From contig JASJCQ010000007.1 in NCBI GenBank assembly GCA_030065915.1, positions 1-64,000 on the forward strand: DNA of 64,000 bases, written 5' to 3'. Below the pieces are notes generated by a model. That model searched no databases. It saw only the letters and a list, made by a program, of their open reading frames with translations, and was not told the origin of the DNA. Source of the stretch: Woeseiaceae bacterium (GTDB taxonomy: Bacteria; Pseudomonadota; Gammaproteobacteria; Steroidobacterales; Woeseiaceae). Position numbers and translations under genes: made by a program. Below, piece by piece: positions 56,468-64,000 of this stretch (the first letter of the stretch is position 1; the number at the start of each line of letters is the position of its first letter).

Positions 56468-57295
56468 TTACCGGTAGCGGTCGTCTCGATCACGGAACTG
56501 ACGTTCCGCAAGTTCGCGACGTTCCTGCGCTTCCAAGCACAGCGTTGCGACGGGTCGGGCCTCGAGGCGCTTCAGGCCGATTTCTTCGCCAGTCTCGTCG
56601 CAGAAGCCGTAACTGCCATCGTCGATGCGTGCCAATGCAGAATCGATCTTCCTCAGCAGCTTCCGTTCGCGATCGCGTGTCCGGAGTTCCAGACCGAATT
56701 CGGACTCCTGGGTTGCACGGTCATTGGGGTCGGGGAAGTTCGCCGCTTCGTCCTGCATGTGATGGACGGTTCGATCGACCTCGAACATCAGCTCCTTTTT
56801 CCATGCGGTCAGGATGTCACGGAAGTGCTCGAGCTGATCATCGCTCATGTACTCTTCGCCGCGTTTTGGCTTATACGGATCGATGCCGTGGATCGGTCCT
56901 GACAGCGGATCGCCGGTGCGCTTGCGTGCCGCCGGGCGCCGTGCCGTGGTCGTCTTTTTCGTAGCCTTCTTCTTGGAGGCTACCTTCTTCCTGGACACGG
57001 CTTTCTTGGCTACCTTCTTCTTTGACACCGTTTTCTTGGCGATCTTCTTGGCCACTTTCTTCTTGGCGATCTTCTTCTTGGAAACCTTCTTCTTAGCGAC
57101 CTTCTTTTTCGCTACTTTCTTCTTGGTCGCCTTCTTGGCGACCTTCTTTTTGGAGACTTTCTTCTTCGAAACCTTCTTCCGGGCAGGGGATGCCTTCTTG
57201 GTGGCAACCTTACGCCGGCTCACCTTTTTCCTGGTGGCCTTTTTGGCGACTTTCTTCTTGGCGACCTTCTTTTTCGCAGCCTTCTTTGCGGCCAT
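56468..57295 (-). CDS. dksA: DksA/TraR-family protein with H1-like Lys-rich N-terminal extension
   Basis: N-terminal (A/S)KKKV-type repeats; SDDQLEHFRDILTAWKKELMFEVDRTVHHMQDEAANFPDPNDRATQESEFGLELRTRDRERKLLRKID; zinc-site variant CDETGEEIGLKRLEARPVATLCLEA. Confidence 0.9.
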   Translation of the reverse strand: MAAKKAAKKKVAKKKVAKKATRKKVSRRKVATKKASPARKKVSKKKVSKKKVAKKATKKKVAKKKVAKKKVSKKKIAKKKVAKKIAKKTVSKKKVAKKAVSRKKVASKKKATKKTTTARRPAARKRTGDPLSGPIHGIDPYKPKRGEEYMSDDQLEHFRDILTAWKKELMFEVDRTVHHMQDEAANFPDPNDRATQESEFGLELRTRDRERKLLRKIDSALARIDDGSYGFCDETGEEIGLKRLEARPVATLCLEAQERRELAERQFRDRDDRYR

Positions 57296-57525
57296 TTGCG
57301 ACTCCTGCCAGTTCGAGAAAAGGCGGGGATTATACATGCCTCGCGCGCGGTTGGAAGCACGAATTCAGCGGTTTTTTCTACGAGAATACCGTCGATTTGC
57401 CGGCCGCTGGTCCCGGGCTGCGCAGACGAGCCTCAATGTGCCTCCCGATGCCGAAAGACGTTCGTTTTATCGGCCCAATTCCTTTAAACTGCCGCATTTA
57501 CCAGCTACGGGCGATCCACCTCCAA

Positions 57526-60500
57526 ATGCGACTCAGCAAGATCAAGCTTGCGGGCTTCAAATCCTTCGTCGATCCAACCACCATCACGTTTCCGAGCAGC
57601 CTTGTCGGCGTCGTCGGTCCAAACGGTTGCGGCAAGTCGAATGTCATCGACGCCGTCCGCTGGGTGATGGGTGAGAGCTCCGCCAGTCGCCTGCGCGGAG
57701 ACTCGATTACCGATGTCATTTTCAATGGATCCAGTGCGAGAAAACCGGTAGGCGCCGCGTCAGTCGAGCTGCTGTTCGACAACTCGGAGACAACACTCGA
57801 AGGGCAATACGCCAAGTACGCCGAGATCGCCATCCGTCGCGAGGTTACGCGGGACGGGATCTCCAATTACTACTTGAACGGTGCCCGTTGCCGCCGCAAG
57901 GATATTACCGGTGTATTCCTGGGCACTGGCCTCGGCCCTCGCAGCTACTCGATCATCGAGCAGGGCATGATCTCGCGTCTGATTGAAGCCAAGCCCGAGG
58001 AGATGCGCGTATTCCTCGAGGAAGCGGCCGGGATCTCGAAGTACAAGGAGCGGCGTCGAGAGACATCGAATCGCATCAGGCACACGAAGGAAAACCTCGA
58101 CAGGCTGCAGGATGTCCTGGAAGAAGTCGAAAAACAGCTCAAGCACCTTGACCGCCAGGCCAAGACCGCAGAGCGCTATGGAAAATACAAAGAACAGGAG
58201 CGCCGCACGTCGGCGGAATTGCTCGCCCTGAAGACCAGCGACCTGGACGAGAAAGCCAGTGCGGCGAAAGCACGCTTGTCTGAAAGGAAGACCCGGCTGG
58301 AATCCGCCATCGCGGACCAGCGCAAGCTCGAGGCGCAGATCGAGGAGACCCGTGACCAGCTCGGCGAAAAGAACGACGCATTCAACGAGGTCCAGGGCCA
58401 GTTTTACAAGGTGGGCTCCGAGATCGCTCGGCTCGAACAGTCGATCGAGCATGCCGAGGAACTGCGGGAACGCCAGGAGCTGGACCTCGAGCAGGCCAAG
58501 GCAGGCGCGGCCGAGATTGAAGAACACATCGACAAAGACCAGTCCGAGATCGCACAGCTCGATCTGACGCTGAACGAACTCGTACCCGGACTTGAGCAGG
58601 CAAAAGCAAGACAGGAATCGTCACAGGCCTCGCTCGACAAAGCCGAGGCTGCGCTTTCGGAGTGGCAGGCTCGCTGGGATGAGTACTCGGCCGATCTGAA
58701 CCGACAGCAACAGCAGGCCAACGTCGAATCGACGCGTGCGGAACAGATCCAGTCGAGGCTGGATAGCCTTGGTGAGCGCAGCCAGAAGATAGTTGAGGCT
58801 CAGGCCGATACCCAGCGAGAGTCGCTGACGGAGAGCTACGACGAGCTGGTGGTACGTGAGCAGAAGCAGCGGCAGGCGCGTGAGGAGTTTGACAGGCACC
58901 TGGCGGACACCGCTGAGAGCATCCGCAAGCTGCGTGATCAGGACAAGAAGCTCACCCACCTCACCGAAGAGCGCCGCGTTGCACTGCAGGAGGCGCAGGG
59001 CCGGTACGCGTCACTCGAAGCGCTTCAGAAGGCGGCGCTCGGAGAGGGTGACGAGTCGGTACAGGAGTGGCTCGATAGTGCTGAACTGTCGGACAGCCGC
59101 CGCGTCGCGCAGACGCTCGACGTACAGGACGGCTGGGAGCGGGCCGTTGAAACGGTTCTCGGTGAATACCTGCAGGCCGTTTGTGTGACGAGCCTGGAGC
59201 CGGCAACGAACAGTATCAGCGCGCTGAGAAGCGGGCGGCTTACGCTACTGCAGGAAAGCGACTCGTCGTCCTACCAGCCGGGTGAACTTGGCACGCTGGC
59301 GGTCAAAGTCAGTAGTGCGCCTGGCATGATTCCGAACTTGCTGGGCAAAGTCCGCACAGCCGACAACCTGAACGACGCGATTGCCATACGGGACTCCCTG
59401 GGCGCTGATGAGTCCGTCGTGACGCGCGACGGCATCTGGCTGGCGCGGGACTGGCTGCGCGTAACGCGCGACCGCGACGCCCAGGCTGGCATCCTGTCAC
59501 GCGAGCACGACATGCGGCGACTGAAGGAAGAGATCCGCGAGCTAACGGCACGGCTCGAGAGTGCAACCAAGCTGCAGCGTGATGGCCGTAATCGACTTGC
59601 GCAGCTCGAGGAACGACGCGAGTCGATGCAGAAAGACGCCGGCGCGCTTCTGAACGAGTACTCGGAGACGAAGTCGGCGCTGGATTCGGCGAGATACCAG
59701 CTGGACCAGGCGGAAGCCCGACGGGTGGCATTGCGAGAAGAGGCGAAACAGCTGGAAGACGAGCGGATCACCGCCGAAGACCAGTTGCGCGCGTCTCAGA
59801 GCAATTACAGCCAGGCCAACGACGCCCTCGAAGAGCTGGGCGAGCGACGGGCTGAGATGGAATCGTCCCGCGAGCAACTCCGGTCAGAGCTTCGTCGCGT
59901 GCGAGAGCAGGCGAATGAGGATCAGCAGGCTGTTCAGACCATAACGATCCAGTTCGAGAGCCGTCGCTCCAGCAAGGAGTCTGCTGCCCAGAACCTCGCT
60001 CGCATGCAGTCGCAGCTGAGACAGTTTTCGGAGCGACGCGAGCAGATTCGACACCAGCTGGAAAGCAGCGCGGCTCCCCTTGAGGCGAACAAGAGCAAGC
60101 TCGCCGAACAGCTCGAGAAGCGGGTTGCCGTGGAACAAACGCTGGCTGAGGCGAGGCGCCGGGTTGAGTCCGTTGAATCCGAGTTGCGCGGTCACGAGCA
60201 GAACAGAATGGAAGTTGAGCAGATCGTTGAGGGAGCTCGTTCTGCCGTCACCGAAGCTGAAATGTCTCTGCAGGAAATCCGGGTTCGGCGAGAAGGCGTA
60301 GCGGATCAGCTCGCTCAGACGAGTTTTGAACTCGAAGAGCTGATGCGGGAGATGGATGAGGCCGCCTCAATCGCCGACTGGGAGGAGAATCTCGAGAAGA
60401 TTCGTCGTCGAATCGATCGTCTTGGTCCGATCAACCTCGCGGCTATCGATGAATTCAAGGAACAGTCCGAACGGAAAGAGTACCTGGACTCTCAGTTGTC

Positions 60501-61035
60501 CGATCTCATGGATGCGCTCGAGACGCTCGAGAATGCGATCCGGAAGATCGACAGGGAGACCCGCTCGCGTTTCCGAGAGACTTATACGAACGTCGACGCT
60601 GGCTTCAAGAGGCTGTTCCCGAAACTGTTCGGTGGCGGGCATGCCTACCTCGAGATGACCGGGGACGATCCGTTGTCGGCAGGCGTCACCGTGATGGCGC
60701 GTCCGCCGGGCAAGCGCAACAGCACGATTCACCTGTTGTCAGGTGGTGAAAAAGCACTGACTGCCGTCGCACTGGTATTCGCGATCTTCGAGCTGAACCC
60801 GGCGCCGTTCTGTCTGCTCGATGAGGTCGATGCGCCGCTCGACGATGCCAACGTCGGCCGCTTCTGCGATATCGTCAGTTCGATGTCCGACAAAGTGCAG
60901 TTCATCTTTATCACCCATAACAAAGTGACGATGGAACTGGCCCGGCAGTTGACAGGAGTCACGATGCAGGAGCCCGGTGTCTCACGACTGGTGTCGGTGG
61001 ATATTGATGAGGCCGTCAAGATGGCGGCCAGCTGA
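57526..61035 (+). CDS. smc: Chromosome segregation protein SMC
   Basis: MRLSKIKLAGFKSFVDPTTITFPSSLVGVVGPNGCGKSNVIDAVRWVMGE; coiled coil; LLSGGEKALTAVALVFAIF; LLDEVDAPLDDANV. Confidence 0.96.
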   Translation: MRLSKIKLAGFKSFVDPTTITFPSSLVGVVGPNGCGKSNVIDAVRWVMGESSASRLRGDSITDVIFNGSSARKPVGAASVELLFDNSETTLEGQYAKYAEIAIRREVTRDGISNYYLNGARCRRKDITGVFLGTGLGPRSYSIIEQGMISRLIEAKPEEMRVFLEEAAGISKYKERRRETSNRIRHTKENLDRLQDVLEEVEKQLKHLDRQAKTAERYGKYKEQERRTSAELLALKTSDLDEKASAAKARLSERKTRLESAIADQRKLEAQIEETRDQLGEKNDAFNEVQGQFYKVGSEIARLEQSIEHAEELRERQELDLEQAKAGAAEIEEHIDKDQSEIAQLDLTLNELVPGLEQAKARQESSQASLDKAEAALSEWQARWDEYSADLNRQQQQANVESTRAEQIQSRLDSLGERSQKIVEAQADTQRESLTESYDELVVREQKQRQAREEFDRHLADTAESIRKLRDQDKKLTHLTEERRVALQEAQGRYASLEALQKAALGEGDESVQEWLDSAELSDSRRVAQTLDVQDGWERAVETVLGEYLQAVCVTSLEPATNSISALRSGRLTLLQESDSSSYQPGELGTLAVKVSSAPGMIPNLLGKVRTADNLNDAIAIRDSLGADESVVTRDGIWLARDWLRVTRDRDAQAGILSREHDMRRLKEEIRELTARLESATKLQRDGRNRLAQLEERRESMQKDAGALLNEYSETKSALDSARYQLDQAEARRVALREEAKQLEDERITAEDQLRASQSNYSQANDALEELGERRAEMESSREQLRSELRRVREQANEDQQAVQTITIQFESRRSSKESAAQNLARMQSQLRQFSERREQIRHQLESSAAPLEANKSKLAEQLEKRVAVEQTLAEARRRVESVESELRGHEQNRMEVEQIVEGARSAVTEAEMSLQEIRVRREGVADQLAQTSFELEELMREMDEAASIADWEENLEKIRRRIDRLGPINLAAIDEFKEQSERKEYLDSQLSDLMDALETLENAIRKIDRETRSRFRETYTNVDAGFKRLFPKLFGGGHAYLEMTGDDPLSAGVTVMARPPGKRNSTIHLLSGGEKALTAVALVFAIFELNPAPFCLLDEVDAPLDDANVGRFCDIVSSMSDKVQFIFITHNKVTMELARQLTGVTMQEPGVSRLVSVDIDEAVKMAAS

Positions 61036-61067
61036 GCGCTTGCTACGTCGTAGAGAGAGACACCTGA

Positions 61068-61742
61068 ATGGATGGTCTTCGCTGGTTGCTGTTGATATCG
61101 GGGATCGTAGTTGTCGTCGGTATCTACCTCTATGGGCGTATGAAGGCATCCGGCCCGTCGGCCGATTCGACCGACGGCCGCGTTGAACCCCAGCTTTCTA
61201 CAGAAGATGACGTCGAGGCTTTCGACGATGGTGCGGCAGAGAACGTTGAAGACTTCGTTGAATTCGACGACGAACCGATGCTGGTCGATGACGAAGACGA
61301 ACCTGTTGCAGAGTCCTCTCCGCAGAAGATCGTCACCCTGAGGATTGTTGCCAGGGATCGAGGCTCATTTAAGGGTGACGACCTGATCCTGAGTCTGCGC
61401 GGCATCGGCATGCGCCACGGCAAGTTCGGCATCTTCCACCGCATCGATGGCGAGAATGAAGAAGCGACAATCTTCAGCGCCGCGAGCCTCGTCGAGCCGG
61501 GCAGTTTTGATCTCGAAAACATCAAGGAGCAGTCAATTCCCGGCATCAGCCTGTTCCTCGTACTGCCCGGTCCGCTGGAGGGCGCCGAAGCGTTTGACAT
61601 GATGATCGAGTCAGCGCGAACAATCACGCAAGCGTTGAATGGCGAATTGCTGGACGAGTCCGGCAGCACGCTCAGTATTCAGCGAGAGCGGTACATGCGC
61701 GAAGAAGTCATCCAGTTCGAACACAACAGTCACGCCGTCTGA
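61068..61742 (+). CDS. zipA: Cell division protein ZipA
   Basis: N-terminal TM, acidic linker, C-terminal ZipA-like domain; smc-zipA-ligA order. Confidence 0.88.
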   Translation: MDGLRWLLLISGIVVVVGIYLYGRMKASGPSADSTDGRVEPQLSTEDDVEAFDDGAAENVEDFVEFDDEPMLVDDEDEPVAESSPQKIVTLRIVARDRGSFKGDDLILSLRGIGMRHGKFGIFHRIDGENEEATIFSAASLVEPGSFDLENIKEQSIPGISLFLVLPGPLEGAEAFDMMIESARTITQALNGELLDESGSTLSIQRERYMREEVIQFEHNSHAV

Positions 61743-63779
<2,037 letters not shown>

Positions 63780-64000
63780 CTGCAGGCAAGCCGAACCAAT
63801 CTCGAAAGTCCTACCAGAAGCTGGCCAACGGCTTAGATTCTGTTTCTGGTCATCAAAGCCAGATTGCCGAATAGTGCCGAAATCGAAAACATGGTTACGC
63901 TTGGGCGTTTTTTCCCATTACGGCTTTTTGGTTGGAAAATTATTCCCAGTGAAATTATATTGCCGCTCCATGCAAGACGAGATCAACCGGCAAATCCTCA

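Noticed and set aside
56847-57674. Phe/Leu-rich plus-strand ORF resembling a membrane protein
   Set aside because: Antisense translation of the DksA AAKKKV repeats (ctt/ttc reads as Phe/Leu); continues into intergenic DNA
63970-64000. Possible start of a further gene (MQDEINRQIL...)
   Set aside because: Only ~10 codons before the window ends; cannot be supported

Overview
This 64 kb window is GC-rich gammaproteobacterial-type chromosome. Left edge: the 3' end of nuoN, then an initiator tRNA. Right third: a housekeeping block rimP-nusA-infB-rbfA-truB-rpsO-pnp, then yheT-like, gluQ, dksA-like, smc, zipA and ligA. The ~45 kb between is accessory or rearranged. It holds pdxH, a penicillin-acylase-family hydrolase, a lactate dehydrogenase/lactate permease operon, a monomeric-type isocitrate dehydrogenase, an nrfHA pair, nhaC and phzF-like genes. 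Its centrepiece is a ~19 kb lipid/polyketide locus: Sfp-type PPTase, a 1870-aa single-chain biotin-dependent carboxylase, a 2963-aa megasynthase (KS-AT-KS-ACPx5-KR-DH) and an acyl-CoA dehydrogenase, beside an AraC-family regulator and a membrane desaturase. The main signals are: (i) all five tandem ACP domains read GVDTVKQAE, with Thr (codons ACG, ACA, ACC) where the phosphopantetheinylated Ser is expected; (ii) a eukaryote-like single-chain carboxylase directly abutting the megasynthase; (iii) a DksA-like protein with a CxxT-x17-CxxA zinc-site variant and a histone-H1-like Lys-rich N-terminal tail; (iv) a 62-nt tRNA-fMet-like relic at the rimP promoter, with an intact tRNA-fMet 45 kb upstream; (v) a structured three-hairpin intergenic repeat at ~580-1000; (vi) an NrfA whose first heme motif is CLHCH rather than CxxCK. 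All calls come from reading the sequence and ORF translations; no database search was run.
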